From: Halorubrum trapanicum | GTDB taxonomy: Archaea > Halobacteriota > Halobacteria > Halobacteriales > Haloferacaceae | Assembly (NCBI RefSeq): GCF_002355655.1 | Contig: NZ_AP017569.1 | Location: forward strand, 1,550,001 to 1,614,000 | Length of the DNA: 64,000 nt | Direction: 5' to 3' | In this document: positions 8,157 to 16,993 of the stretch, piece by piece | Position numbering within the stretch: position 1 is the first letter of the stretch | Layout of the letters: every line of letters begins with the position of its first letter | The notes under the pieces: model-generated | The model's input: only the letters and a program-made list of their open reading frames with translations | The model's database searches: none | What the model was told of the DNA's origin: nothing | Program-made: the position numbers and the translations under genes

Positions 8157-8678
8157 TCAGCGGATCCCGTCGCCGGCGCCGAGCGCGTCGCCGAGGGGGT
8201 CGTCGGCGCCGAGTTCCTCGCCGAGCGGCGCGGAGCCGGCGACCTGCGCGTCGACCGCCGCCGCGACGGGCTCGACCGGCTCGTGCGTCTCGACGTACGT
8301 CGCCAGCGCGAAGTCCGCCTCGTCGCCGCCGGTGAGCTCGACGGCCTCGCTGCGCGAGGTCCGGCCCGCGAGCCAGTCGCGGACGACGTCGCGGCCGGTC
8401 GGCGAGAGCGGGCAGACGCCCGCGACGCCGCACCGGTGGAGCGCCTTCGCGGCCGTCATCGGGGAGACGTTCGCCTCGCGGGCGGCGTCGCCGACGCTCC
8501 GCCCGGCGGTGTAGGCGTCGACGAGCGCCGCGGTGGCCTCGGGCGTACACGGAAGCGACTCGGCGTGGGGCGACAGGCGGTCGACGAGCGGCGTCTCGGT
8601 GTCGTCCGCGAGCGCGACCCCCCGATCGCGCTGGCGCGAGGTCACCTCGACCCCGGCCGCGATCTCCGACAGCGTCAT
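8157..8678 (-). CDS. Haloarchaeal HTH-containing protein of unknown function
   Basis: At 173 residues, the middle portion VDAYTAGRSVGDAAREANVSPMTAAKALHRCG (about residues 50-81) reads as a helix-turn-helix of the resolvase/transposon-like type, followed by a second helical region (RDVVRDWLAGRTSRSEAVEL). The C-terminal 35 residues are Gly/Ala/Asp-rich. It may match the family catalogued as DUF7858, recalled from memory only. It is transcribed divergently from TFB with about 160 bp between the two starts. DNA binding is inferred; no target is evident. Confidence 0.6.
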   Translation of the reverse strand: MTLSEIAAGVEVTSRQRDRGVALADDTETPLVDRLSPHAESLPCTPEATAALVDAYTAGRSVGDAAREANVSPMTAAKALHRCGVAGVCPLSPTGRDVVRDWLAGRTSRSEAVELTGGDEADFALATYVETHEPVEPVAAAVDAQVAGSAPLGEELGADDPLGDALGAGDGIR

Positions 8679-8806
8679 GCGAACCGATGGCTCGGGTAGA
8701 GGGTTAAAACCACCGTACTGCGGCGCCCTCGACCGCCCGATCACCGACCGATAACCGGTCAGTTCGGGCGACGCGATCCGACCGATCGACCGCCGATTCG
8801 CCCGGG

Positions 8807-8814
8807 TTTAAGTA
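8807..8814 (+). promoter_or_regulatory. TATA box for tfb
   Basis: TTTAAGTA sits 28-35 nt upstream of the tfb ATG, the spacing expected for a leaderless or short-leader haloarchaeal transcript. Confidence 0.6.
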
Positions 8815-8841
8815 AGGCATCGGGCCGGAGTTCGACGTGTG

Positions 8842-9891
8842 ATGAGTGACGCACGCTCGACCCGCGTTCGTTCGCCCCGGACCGAGACCGACGACGCCGC
8901 GACGACGGAGCACGCGGCGACCGCCGACCGCGCCGCGACCGCCGACCGCGCCGCGTCCGCGGAGCGCCCCGCGGCAGCCGACCGCACCCCCGCGGCCGAG
9001 GAGAAATCCGAGGCGGGTGACGCCGAGGAGACCGGCGACCGCGAGACGTGTCCCGAGTGCGGCGGCCGCACCCGCGTCGACGGCGCCGAGCGCGTCTGCG
9101 CCGACTGCGGGCTCGTCGTCGAGGCCGACCGGATCGACCACGGCCCCGAGTGGCGGTCGTTCGACGACGACGACACGAACCCGAAGCGGACCGGCGCCCC
9201 CCTCACGCGCTCGCGCCACGACCGCGGCCTCTCGACGGAGATCGGCCGCTCGACGAAGGTGAAGGGCCGCAAGCGGCGGCGGCTCGCCCGGATGCGGACC
9301 CAGCACAACCGCGCGCAGATCTCGACGAAGCGCGACCGCAACAAGGTGTACGCCTACACCGAGATCCGGCGGCTCACCGGCGTCATGGGGCTGCCCGACA
9401 GCGTCCGCGACGCCGCCTGCGCGCTGTTCGACTCCGCGCAGGAGGAGAGCCTGCTCCGCGGGCGCTCGCTGGAGGGGTTCGCGGCCGCCTGCGTCTACGT
9501 CGCCTGCCGCACCGCCGACGTGGCCCGCACCGTCGGCGAGGTCTGCGCCGAGGCGAAGGCGACCGAGGCCGAACACCGGGCCGCCTTCGACGCGATGAAC
9601 CGCGAGCTCGGCCTCCCGATCGCGCCGAGCGGCCCCGCGGAGTACCTCCCGCGGTTCGCCAGCGACCTCGGCTGCGACCCGGCCGTCGAGCGCCGGGCGG
9701 GCGAGCTGGCCGAGCGCGCCGTCGAGGAGGGGATCGCGAACGGCCGCAACCCGGTCGGCGTCGCCGCCGCCTGCCTCTACACCGCGGCCCGCGAGCTCGA
9801 CGCCGAGTGTACCCAACAGGCGGCCGCGGACGTCGCCGACGTGACGCCGGTGACCGTCCGCCGGACGTACGTCGACCTGACGGAGGAGTGA
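8842..9891 (+). CDS. tfb: Transcription initiation factor IIB (TFB)
   Basis: At 349 residues it carries a long Ala/Asp/Arg-rich N-terminal extension (residues 1-68), then the zinc ribbon CPECGG...CADCGLVV (about 70-95), the B-finger/linker (PEWRSF...) and two cyclin repeats (about 155-345, for example AAACLYTAARELD near the end). TFB bridges TBP bound to the TATA box and RNA polymerase. Haloarchaea have many TFB paralogues that direct partially separate regulons; the extra N-terminal region of tandem ATADRA-like repeats is not part of the core fold. A GTG codon precedes the ATG; I use the ATG at 8842. Confidence 0.95.
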   Translation: MSDARSTRVRSPRTETDDAATTEHAATADRAATADRAASAERPAAADRTPAAEEKSEAGDAEETGDRETCPECGGRTRVDGAERVCADCGLVVEADRIDHGPEWRSFDDDDTNPKRTGAPLTRSRHDRGLSTEIGRSTKVKGRKRRRLARMRTQHNRAQISTKRDRNKVYAYTEIRRLTGVMGLPDSVRDAACALFDSAQEESLLRGRSLEGFAAACVYVACRTADVARTVGEVCAEAKATEAEHRAAFDAMNRELGLPIAPSGPAEYLPRFASDLGCDPAVERRAGELAERAVEEGIANGRNPVGVAAACLYTAARELDAECTQQAAADVADVTPVTVRRTYVDLTEE

Positions 9892-9906
9892 CCGATCCGA
9901 GGGCTG

Positions 9907-10815
9907 ATGAGCCGCGGCCGTCTGGCCGGGCACATGGATCTGGCCGTCGACGTGACGCCGAGCGGTATCGAGTGGTTTCGCGAGCGCGGCGAGGCGCCGG
10001 CGATCGTCAGTGTCAGCGACGTCCACGGATACCTCAAGGCCGCGCGGAACGCGCTGACGGCCGTCGGCGACGCGGAGGCATTTCCGCCGCTCGTCACCTT
10101 GGACGACGACGGACGCCTCCACTGGGCCGGGAACGACTACATGCTGGTCATCAACGGCGACCTGATCGACCGCGGGGACCGGAACCGCGAGTGTCTGGCC
10201 CTCGTCGAGCGTCTCGCGGCGGAGGCACCGGACGGACGCGTGCGCTACCACCTCGGGAACCACGAGATGGCCGCCCTCTTCCCCGACCGGTTCCGGTGGC
10301 CGGGCGTCTATAGCGTCGAAATGGACGATGACGTGCGGCGGTCGTTCCTCGAACACGTCGCCGACGGGCGCATCGCCGTCGGGTTCGACGGGTACGAGTA
10401 CGCGTACTCGCACGCGGGCGCGAACGATTCGTTCGATACTAAGGCCGTGAACGGACGGGCCCGCGACGCGGGTCGACGGCTGGTCGAGATGTGGCGCGAC
10501 GGACGGTACGAGACGAACCACCTCGACGTGCTCCCGGAGTACCAGCGGATCTTCGGCGTGGGCGGGGAGTTCGGGCGAGGTCCGTCAGCGGGACTACTCT
10601 GGATGGATTTCAAACACATGGAGCCGGACGCACCGCCGCAGGTCGTCGGTCACTCGCGACAGCAGCGGCCGACGCGGACCGGGAACGTGGTCTGCGAGAA
10701 CGTAATCCGGGACAACCTCGGGCTGCCCGGCGGCGAGGCGGTCCTTATCGAGCAGCCCGACGGGATCGTCGCGGTCACGAAGACCTCGGACGGGGCGACG
10801 GTGACCGAGGTGTAG
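9907..10815 (+). CDS. Calcineurin-like metallophosphoesterase (PPP-type)
   Basis: At 302 residues the dinuclear metal-site motifs appear in order: SDVHGY (about residue 37), NGDLIDRG (about 81), LGNHEMAA (about 117), YSHAG (about 160) and VGHS (about 246). This set matches PPP-type phosphatases and bacterial/archaeal diadenosine-tetraphosphatase-like proteins, so the substrate could be a phosphoprotein or a nucleotide. No signal peptide is visible. The gene begins 15 bp after the tfb stop, suggesting cotranscription. ATG 9907 is used; a second ATG at 9934 would drop nine residues. Confidence 0.82.
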   Translation: MSRGRLAGHMDLAVDVTPSGIEWFRERGEAPAIVSVSDVHGYLKAARNALTAVGDAEAFPPLVTLDDDGRLHWAGNDYMLVINGDLIDRGDRNRECLALVERLAAEAPDGRVRYHLGNHEMAALFPDRFRWPGVYSVEMDDDVRRSFLEHVADGRIAVGFDGYEYAYSHAGANDSFDTKAVNGRARDAGRRLVEMWRDGRYETNHLDVLPEYQRIFGVGGEFGRGPSAGLLWMDFKHMEPDAPPQVVGHSRQQRPTRTGNVVCENVIRDNLGLPGGEAVLIEQPDGIVAVTKTSDGATVTEV

Positions 10816-11236
10816 ACGGTTCCCCTCGCGGGAAGACGTGACACTCTCGCGTGGCGAGAACGCACGCGACGACGCGAGAGGCGAGGATTCGCGCGGCGAC
10901 GCGGGAGGGGAACGCGCGTGGCGACTGACCGCAGCCACCATCGAAACGACGGAAGGCCGTACTCCGTGACGTCCGCCGGACGGCCGCAACGCGTCAGCGG
11001 GAACCGATCTGCGGCGGACCACGACGGCAGCGGTCCGCCTCGATCGATAGCAGGCGGGGGAATGGAGGGCAGGGAAGGCGCCCCGACCGCCCGGCGGGCG
11101 TCACGCATCTGAATCGAGGTGCGGGGGGTAGTTCTACGTTCGCCGTCGACAGTACGGACGGACCGAACAATACGAGCCGGTCGGACGAATCGCAGCGCGC
11201 GTCTCGACCGGTTCCCGTCCTCCGGCCGGTTCGGGG
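10816..11236. other. Intergenic stretch with two hairpins, no gene seen
   Basis: This 421-bp gap separates two convergent genes. A small hairpin TTCCC/GGGAA (10820-10834) lies 4 nt after the phosphoesterase stop and CTCTCGCG/CGCGAGAG pair at 10844-10851 and 10873-10880; these may mark the transcript end. Short open frames here have no haloarchaeal amino-acid bias and no start signals, so I call none of them. The rest shows nothing I can support. Confidence 0.4.
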
Positions 11237-12082
11237 CTATCTGTCGAGCTTGTGTTTGAACGCGAAGAAGACGCGGCGGCCGGTCTCGGTGAGCCGGACG
11301 GTGTCGGAGCGGCCGACGTCCTCCAGTTCGACGTAGCCGCGGTCGCGCAGCGGTGAGAGCACGTGCGTCTCCAGCGCGCGGTACTTCGCGGTCCGGCTCT
11401 CGCCCGCCTCGCGCAGGAACGCGAGGTCGCGCTCGCGCGCCCACTCGATCAGGTTCCACTTGTCGGTGGTCAGGTTCTCCTCGGCGCGCTCGTGGAGCCG
11501 ACCGAGGACGGCGACCTGGTCCGCCGTCGGCGCGTCCATCGGGTAGATCGGGAGGTCGACGGTGCGCTCGACGCCTTCGGTGAGGGGCGCCTCACGTCGG
11601 TCGTGGCGGTGGCGCTCGGGCTCGACGCTGTAGGGGCGCGCGCCGACGATCATACACGCCAGCGCGACGCCGACGGCGGCGATCCGCGGCCCGGTCGAGA
11701 CGTTCCCGAAGAGGCGGTCGCCGTCCGCCGCGCTCGCCTGATGGCGGGCGGCGACCGTCGTCGTCACGCCGAGCACGTCGTACACGTCCGCGAGCGCGAC
11801 GGGGATCGGTCGGACCTCGGCGAACTCGGCGGCGGCCGTCCACGCGTCGCGCTGGTAGTCGGTGAGCCCGTCGGGGTCGATTCGGGTGTCCGCGGGGTCG
11901 GCGGCGCTCGCGGCCTCGAAGTCTACGTCCCCGCGGGCCCCCTCGCGGTCGGGCGCGTCGACGAGGAGGTAGGCGACGTCGGCGCCGTGGCGGCGGAGGG
12001 GCTCGACGATCCGGTCGCGCTCGTAGCCGAGCGGGACGACGTGGACGCGGCGTTCGGCGACGCTGGGGACCGAGGTGTCCAT
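11237..12082 (-). CDS. HFX_2341/DUF6293-type transcriptional regulator (CARF-like plus winged helix)
   Basis: At 281 residues it has an N-terminal Rossmann-like region beginning VHVVPLGYERDRIVEPLRRH and containing the Gly-rich loop FGNVSTGPRIAAVGVALACM (about 120-145), which resembles the ligand loop of CARF domains. The C-terminal 90 residues read as a winged helix (RTAKYRALETHVLSPLRDRGYVELEDVG...VRLTETGRRVFFAF). This layout fits the haloarchaeal HFX_2341 (DUF6293) regulators. It is probably a ligand-responsive DNA-binding protein; the ligand and targets are unknown. It is a single gene with a divergent GTPase gene upstream; there is no CRISPR array nearby. Confidence 0.82.
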   Translation of the reverse strand: MDTSVPSVAERRVHVVPLGYERDRIVEPLRRHGADVAYLLVDAPDREGARGDVDFEAASAADPADTRIDPDGLTDYQRDAWTAAAEFAEVRPIPVALADVYDVLGVTTTVAARHQASAADGDRLFGNVSTGPRIAAVGVALACMIVGARPYSVEPERHRHDRREAPLTEGVERTVDLPIYPMDAPTADQVAVLGRLHERAEENLTTDKWNLIEWARERDLAFLREAGESRTAKYRALETHVLSPLRDRGYVELEDVGRSDTVRLTETGRRVFFAFKHKLDR

Positions 12083-12180
12083 ACGGTCGTTGTCCGCGGC
12101 GGTCGGTTAAATAGCCCGCCGGAGCGCTCCCGGGGAGTTAGGGCCGGTCACGAGTTGTGGGGTCACGTACCACGAAAACC

Positions 12181-12188
12181 GTTAAGCC
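12181..12188 (+). promoter_or_regulatory. TATA-like box for the GTPBP1-like gene
   Basis: GTTAAGCC lies 23-30 nt before the ATG at 12211, fitting a leaderless transcript. It is a weak match to the TTTAWA consensus. Confidence 0.4.
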
Positions 12189-12210
12189 GAATCCTCGCCT
12201 ACGAACGGGC

Positions 12211-13866
12211 ATGAGCGCTGACCGGTCCGCCCTCAGGCGGGCCATCGAGCGCGGCGAGCGGGACGGCGGCGCCATCGAGTTCAAAGAGCGGCTGACCCGC
12301 GAGGTCCACCTGGCCGACGGGCGCATGGAGTCGCTCGTCGCCCAGCTCCGCCACCGGATCCTCTCCGGCGACGGCGAGGCGACCTACGTCCTCGGCGTCA
12401 CCGACGACGGGGGGCTCGCCGGGATCTCCCCGGAGGCGTTCTCCGAGACGATGGACGTGCTCTCGCTTTTGGCCGACGAGGCGGACGCCCACATCGCGGA
12501 CGCCGAGACGTGGAGCGCCGGCTCCGGGGGAGACGGCGACGACGCGGGGCTGGTGGGGCTCGCGACGCTCCGCGACGGCGGCGTGTTCGAGGCCGACGAG
12601 GACCACCTCGTGGTCGGCACCGCGGGCCACGTCGACCACGGGAAGTCGACGCTGGTCGGCACGCTCGTCACCGGCCGGGCGGACGACGGAGAGGGCGGCA
12701 CGCGCGGCTTCCTCGACGTTCAGCCCCACGAGGTCGAGCGGGGGCTGTCGGCGGACCTCTCGTACGCGGTGTACGGGTTCGCGGACGACGCCGAGGAGCC
12801 GGTCCGGATGGACAACCCCCACCGGAAGTCCGACCGCGCGGGCGTCGTGGAGGCGGCCGACCGGCTCGTCTCCTTCGTCGACACCGTCGGCCACGAGCCG
12901 TGGCTGCGGACGACGATCCGCGGGCTCGTCGGCCAGAAGCTCGACTACGGGCTGCTCGTCGTCGCCGCCGACGACGGCCCGACGAAGACCACGCGGGAGC
13001 ACCTCGGGATCCTCTTGGCCACCGAGCTGCCGACGATCGTCGCGGTCACGAAGGCGGACGCCGTGAGCGACGAGCGGCTCGCCGAGGTGGAGCGCGAGAC
13101 GGAGTCGATGCTCCGCGACGCCGGGCAGACCCCCCTCCTCGTCGACCGCCACGGGGTCGACACCGCGGTCGCGGAGGTCGGCGGCGGCGTCGTCCCGCTC
13201 CTGCGGACCAGCGCGGTGACGAAGGACGGGATCGGGACGCTCGACCGCCTGTTCGAGCGCCTCCCCAAGCGCGCGACGCCCGACCGCGAGACCTTCCGGA
13301 TGTACGTCGACCGCAGCTACCAGGTGACCGGCGTGGGCGCGGTCGCGTCCGGCACGGTGAACTCGGGGACCGTGGAGACGGGCGACGAACTCCTGCTCGG
13401 CCCCATGCCCGACGGATCCTTCCGCGAGGTGGAGGCGCGGTCGATCGAGATGCACTACCACCGGGTCGACAGGGCGAGCGCCGGCCGGATCGTCGGCATC
13501 GCGCTGAAGGGCGTCGACGAGGCGGAGATCGAACGCGGGATGGCCCTCGTTCCCCGCGACGCGGAGCCGGATCCGGTCCGCGAGTTCGACGCCGAGGTGA
13601 TGGTCCTGAACCACCCGACCCGGATCCAGGAGGGGTACGAGCCGGTGGTCCACCTGGAGACCGTCTCCGAGGCGGCCGCGTTCTTCCCGGCCGAGGGACG
13701 GCTGCTCCCGGGCGACACGGGGGAAGCGCGGGTTCGGTTCAAGTTCCGGGAGTACCTGATCGAGGAGGGGCAGCGGTTCGTCTTCCGCGAGGGGTCGAGC
13801 AAGGGGGTCGGGACCGTGACGGGCACCGGAGACGCGGCCGAGGACCCGCCGCCGCGCGGTCGCTGA
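12211..13866 (+). CDS. GTPBP1-like translational GTPase
   Basis: At 551 residues, a unique N-terminal domain (about 1-130, with the conserved GGAIEFKERLTREVHLADGR block) is followed by a translational-factor GTPase: G1 GTAGHVDHGKS (about 134), G3 DTVGHEPW (about 227), G4 TKAD (about 283), then EF-Tu domains II (QVTGVGAVASGTVNSGTV) and III. It resembles archaeal and eukaryotic GTPBP1/GTPBP2, which are linked to ribosome rescue and mRNA turnover; the archaeal role is not settled. The protein ends in a short Pro/Arg tail, and the stop codon lies at the start of an 18-bp tandem repeat. Confidence 0.88.
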   Translation: MSADRSALRRAIERGERDGGAIEFKERLTREVHLADGRMESLVAQLRHRILSGDGEATYVLGVTDDGGLAGISPEAFSETMDVLSLLADEADAHIADAETWSAGSGGDGDDAGLVGLATLRDGGVFEADEDHLVVGTAGHVDHGKSTLVGTLVTGRADDGEGGTRGFLDVQPHEVERGLSADLSYAVYGFADDAEEPVRMDNPHRKSDRAGVVEAADRLVSFVDTVGHEPWLRTTIRGLVGQKLDYGLLVVAADDGPTKTTREHLGILLATELPTIVAVTKADAVSDERLAEVERETESMLRDAGQTPLLVDRHGVDTAVAEVGGGVVPLLRTSAVTKDGIGTLDRLFERLPKRATPDRETFRMYVDRSYQVTGVGAVASGTVNSGTVETGDELLLGPMPDGSFREVEARSIEMHYHRVDRASAGRIVGIALKGVDEAEIERGMALVPRDAEPDPVREFDAEVMVLNHPTRIQEGYEPVVHLETVSEAAAFFPAEGRLLPGDTGEARVRFKFREYLIEEGQRFVFREGSSKGVGTVTGTGDAAEDPPPRGR

Positions 13867-13926
13867 CTCGCGACTCGCCGCTACTTCGCGACTCGCCGGT
13901 GACTCGTGACTCGCCGGTGACTCGGA
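13863..13926. repeat. 18-bp tandem repeat after the GTPase gene
   Basis: About 3.5 imperfect copies of an 18-bp unit (consensus STGACTCGYGACTCGCCG) begin at 13863, 13881 and 13899 and fade at 13926. The first overlaps the GTPase stop codon. No function is evident. Confidence 0.7.
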
Positions 13927-14116
13927 CGCCCCGACGATCCGACCGCTCGGCGCGCGAGAGCGTCAGGTATTTTATTTTATGATTTCGGCCGCGGATCGAT
14001 TGGTGAATTTCGGATCGCGGCAGTCGTTTCTTCCTGATTCGGACGACGTTCGGGGTGAGGGTGCGCACAAAAGGACAACGAAGCGACCAGATGTGACCGT
14101 ACGGACACGGTGACCC

Positions 14117-14130
14117 AAAATACTTATTAG
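14117..14130 (+). promoter_or_regulatory. TATA region of the oligopeptide transporter operon
   Basis: AAAATACTTATTAG lies 23-36 nt before the ATG of the binding protein, in an AT-rich segment that contrasts with the GC-rich surroundings. A second AT-rich run (TATTTTATTTTATG, about 13968-13982) lies further upstream. Confidence 0.65.
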
Positions 14131-14152
14131 AGTGAAACAAGAGGTCGGCTGT

Positions 14153-15799
14153 ATGCGTCGACAACACACACAACGCATTTCGCGACGGAAGGTTCTCGCC
14201 AGCGGGGCAGCCGGCTCCTCCCTCCTGCTCGCCGGGTGTGCCGGCGGGGGAGACGGCGGTGACGGCTCCGACGGCTCCGACGGCGGCGACGGCTCCGACG
14301 GCGGCGACGGCAGCGACGGCGGCGACGGCGGGAGCGCCCCGACCCTGTACTTCTCGCAGGTGAAGGGTCCGCTCGACCTCGACCCGGTCGTCCTGAACGA
14401 CGTGCCGTCCGCCCAGATCGCCGGGCGGATATTCGACGGGATCTACGAGTACGACGACGCGCTCGGGATCGAACCGAAGATCGCCGCCGAACAGCCCACC
14501 ATCGAGCGCGAGGGCACGCGGTACATCGTCCCGATCCGCGAGGACGCCCAGTTCCAGAACGGCGACCCCGTCACCGCGGAGGACGTCATCCACACGATGC
14601 GGGCCCCCGTCACGGAGGAGACGGCGAACGCCGCCGAGGTCGACATGGTCGAGTCGGCGGAGGCGATCGACGAACACACCGCGCAGTTCGACCTGTCGTA
14701 CCCCTACGGCGCGTTCCAGATCGCGATGATCCGCAACGTCGTCAACGCCGAGGTCCGGCAGGAGGACACGGACGCGTACAACGAGGACCCGGTCACCTCG
14801 GGGCCGTTCCAGCTCGTCGAGTGGGAGCCGGAGTCCTACGCCACCGTCGAGCGGTGGGACGACTACTGGGACGGCGACAACCTCCCGGAGATCGGTGGGA
14901 TCGAGTTCGAACCGATCGAAGAGCAGACCACCCGCGTGACCGAGCTCGAAACGGGGAACGTCGACATCATCGAGACGATCCCGCCGCAGCTGTACGAGAC
15001 GGTCGAGTCGAACCAGAACGCCAGCATCACCGAGGTCCCGGGGATCGGGTACTTCTACCTGGCGTTCAACTGCGCCGAGGGGCCGACGAGCGATCCCCTC
15101 GTCCGAGAGGCGGTCGATTACTGCGTCTCGATGGATCAGGCGGTCGAGAACTTCGTCGAACCGGCCGGCGTGCGGCAGGTCAGCCCGTACCCGGCGTCCA
15201 TCTCCGAGGAGTGGAACTTCCCGGTCGACGAGTGGTCCGACATCCAGCACGACCAGGACCTCGAACAGGCGCAGGCGCTGTTCGATGAGGCCGGCGTGCC
15301 GATGGACTACAACTGGCGGATCATCGTGCCGCCGGACGACAAGCGCGAACAGATCGGCATCTCCATCGGAGACGGCCTCCAGAACGCCGGCTTCCAGAAC
15401 GTGGAGGTCCAGCGCCTCGACTGGGGGACGTTCCTCGACGCGTACCTCACCGGCAACGAGGACGACTACAACATGTACACGCTCGGCTGGTCGGGCTCTC
15501 CGGACCCGGACACGTTCGCGTACAACCTGCTGAGCCAGGAGACGAACGGCGTCACCAACGGGACGTTCCACGAGTACGACGAGGCCTCCCAGAAGCTGAC
15601 GCAGGCCCGCGAGTCGGCCGACCGCGAGGAGCGCCGCCAGCTGTACATCGACGCGACGACGACGCTGCTCGAAGGCCGCGTCCACCTCCCCGCGTACAAC
15701 CTGAACAACTCCTACGGCGTTCGCAGCGTCGTCGACGGGTTCAGCGCACACCCGATCTCGTCTGAGATCCAGATGGACGACGTTACGGTCGACCGGTAA
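14153..15799 (+). CDS. Oligopeptide ABC transporter substrate-binding lipoprotein (DppA/OppA type)
   Basis: At 548 residues it starts with a twin-arginine lipoprotein signal (RISRRKVLASGAAGSSLLLAGC) and a Gly/Asp/Ser-rich tether (SDGGDGSDGGDG) that spaces the domain from the membrane. The SBP_bac_5 order is the normal one: QIAGRIFDGIYEYDD, FQNGDPVTAEDV, DPVTSGPFQLVEWEP, AFNCAEGPTSDPLVREAVDY, then the C-lobe with GWSGSPDPDTF. It should capture peptides or similar solutes outside the cell for the permease genes downstream. The gene is separated from dppB by 198 bp that contain a hairpin, which could set a higher level for the binding protein. Confidence 0.93.
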   Translation: MRRQHTQRISRRKVLASGAAGSSLLLAGCAGGGDGGDGSDGSDGGDGSDGGDGSDGGDGGSAPTLYFSQVKGPLDLDPVVLNDVPSAQIAGRIFDGIYEYDDALGIEPKIAAEQPTIEREGTRYIVPIREDAQFQNGDPVTAEDVIHTMRAPVTEETANAAEVDMVESAEAIDEHTAQFDLSYPYGAFQIAMIRNVVNAEVRQEDTDAYNEDPVTSGPFQLVEWEPESYATVERWDDYWDGDNLPEIGGIEFEPIEEQTTRVTELETGNVDIIETIPPQLYETVESNQNASITEVPGIGYFYLAFNCAEGPTSDPLVREAVDYCVSMDQAVENFVEPAGVRQVSPYPASISEEWNFPVDEWSDIQHDQDLEQAQALFDEAGVPMDYNWRIIVPPDDKREQIGISIGDGLQNAGFQNVEVQRLDWGTFLDAYLTGNEDDYNMYTLGWSGSPDPDTFAYNLLSQETNGVTNGTFHEYDEASQKLTQARESADREERRQLYIDATTTLLEGRVHLPAYNLNNSYGVRSVVDGFSAHPISSEIQMDDVTVDR

Positions 15800-15813
15800 C
15801 ACGACCGACAGGC

Positions 15814-15834
15814 GGGACGCGGTTTCCGCGTCTC
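15814..15834 (+). terminator. Hairpin after the binding-protein gene, possible attenuator
   Basis: GGGACGCGG and CCGCGTCTC pair around a TTT loop (9 bp with one G-U), 15 nt after the stop. Its place between a binding-protein gene and its permeases suggests partial termination or transcript stabilisation; there is no following T-run. Confidence 0.4.
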
Positions 15835-15997
15835 GTCCGTGACGACGGACGCAGGGAGTTTTCGGCGCGGCGGTGAACGCGGACGCTCCCGGACGGTCGT
15901 CGCCGTCCGTCCACGGCCGCCAGACCGACGCGTCGGCGGGAGCGAAACGGATAAGCGACAGCAAAAACCGAATCGAAGCAACGAGGAATCCACGACA

Positions 15998-16993
15998 GTG
16001 AGTCTACTTCGGTACACACTCCGGCGGTTCGCACAGGCGATACCCGTACTGATAGGTATCGTGACGATAACGTTCTTCCTGGCAAACCAGATCCCCGGCG
16101 ACCCGGTCGAGATCATGCTCGGACCGACGCCGGCCCAAGAGCAGGTCGAGGCGATCCGCGCCCAGTACGGCCTCGATCGGCCGATACACGTGCGGTACCT
16201 CGCGTACCTCGGCAGCGTCGCGACGGGCGACCTCGGGCTCAGTATCTACTACGACCGCCCCGTCCTCGAGATGATCATGCTCCGGCTCCCTGTGACGCTG
16301 CTGCTCATGCTGTCGGCGTTCGCGTTCGCGGTCATCACAGCGATCCCGCTGGGCGTCATCTCGGCGAAGCGGCGGAACGAGCCGGCCGACCACGTCTCCC
16401 GGATCGTCTCGCTGATCGGCGTCTCGACGCCGTCGTTCTGGATCGGGCTGGTGTTGATCATCGTCTTCGCGTTCCACCTCGGGTGGTTCCCCGCGCGGGG
16501 GCTCGTCCTCCCGTGGGCGAACCCGGCGGACGTCCGCGGCGCGGCGACGCAGTTCCAAGTGATACGCCAGTCGATGCATCACCTCTTCCTCCCGATGATC
16601 GGGCTCGGAACGCTCCAGATGGCACAGATCACGCGGATCGAGCGCTCGTCGATGGTCGACTCCCTCCAAGGCGAATACGTGAAGCTCGCCCGGGCGTACG
16701 GCGTGCCCGAGTCGACGATCGTCCGTAAGCACGCGTTCCAAGTGGCACAGCTCCCGGTGATCACCATCATCGGGCTCGGGCTCTCGACCGCGCTCGGCGG
16801 CGCCGTCCTCACGGAGACCGTCTTCGGAATCCAGGGGATGGGGAGACTGATCATCACGGCGATCCAAAACCAGGACTACCAGCTGATCATGGGGACGACG
16901 CTCGTGTTCGGGTTCGTCTACGTGATCGGCGTGATCATCACGGACATCACGTACAGCTACCTCGACCCGCGGGTCACCTACGACGAGGAATAA
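15998..16993 (+). CDS. dppB: Oligopeptide ABC transporter permease (DppB type)
   Basis: At 331 residues from a GTG start (VSLLRYTLRRFAQAIPVLIGIVTITF) that matches the canonical DppB N-terminus; an upstream in-frame extension to 15839 is Arg-rich and unlike the family. It has six predicted membrane helices and the EAA-loop EYVKLARAYGVPESTIVRKH, where the ATPases dock, with GGAVLTETVFGIQGMGRL following. It pairs with DppC to form the pore. Its stop overlaps the dppC ATG (TAATG). A GGATAAGC sequence about 48 nt upstream of the start could be a weak internal promoter. Confidence 0.93.
   Translation: MSLLRYTLRRFAQAIPVLIGIVTITFFLANQIPGDPVEIMLGPTPAQEQVEAIRAQYGLDRPIHVRYLAYLGSVATGDLGLSIYYDRPVLEMIMLRLPVTLLLMLSAFAFAVITAIPLGVISAKRRNEPADHVSRIVSLIGVSTPSFWIGLVLIIVFAFHLGWFPARGLVLPWANPADVRGAATQFQVIRQSMHHLFLPMIGLGTLQMAQITRIERSSMVDSLQGEYVKLARAYGVPESTIVRKHAFQVAQLPVITIIGLGLSTALGGAVLTETVFGIQGMGRLIITAIQNQDYQLIMGTTLVFGFVYVIGVIITDITYSYLDPRVTYDEE

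Noticed and set aside
10918-11112. 64-codon open frame in the gap between the phosphoesterase and regulator genes
   Set aside because: No promoter, low acidity, no similarity recognised; more likely non-coding.
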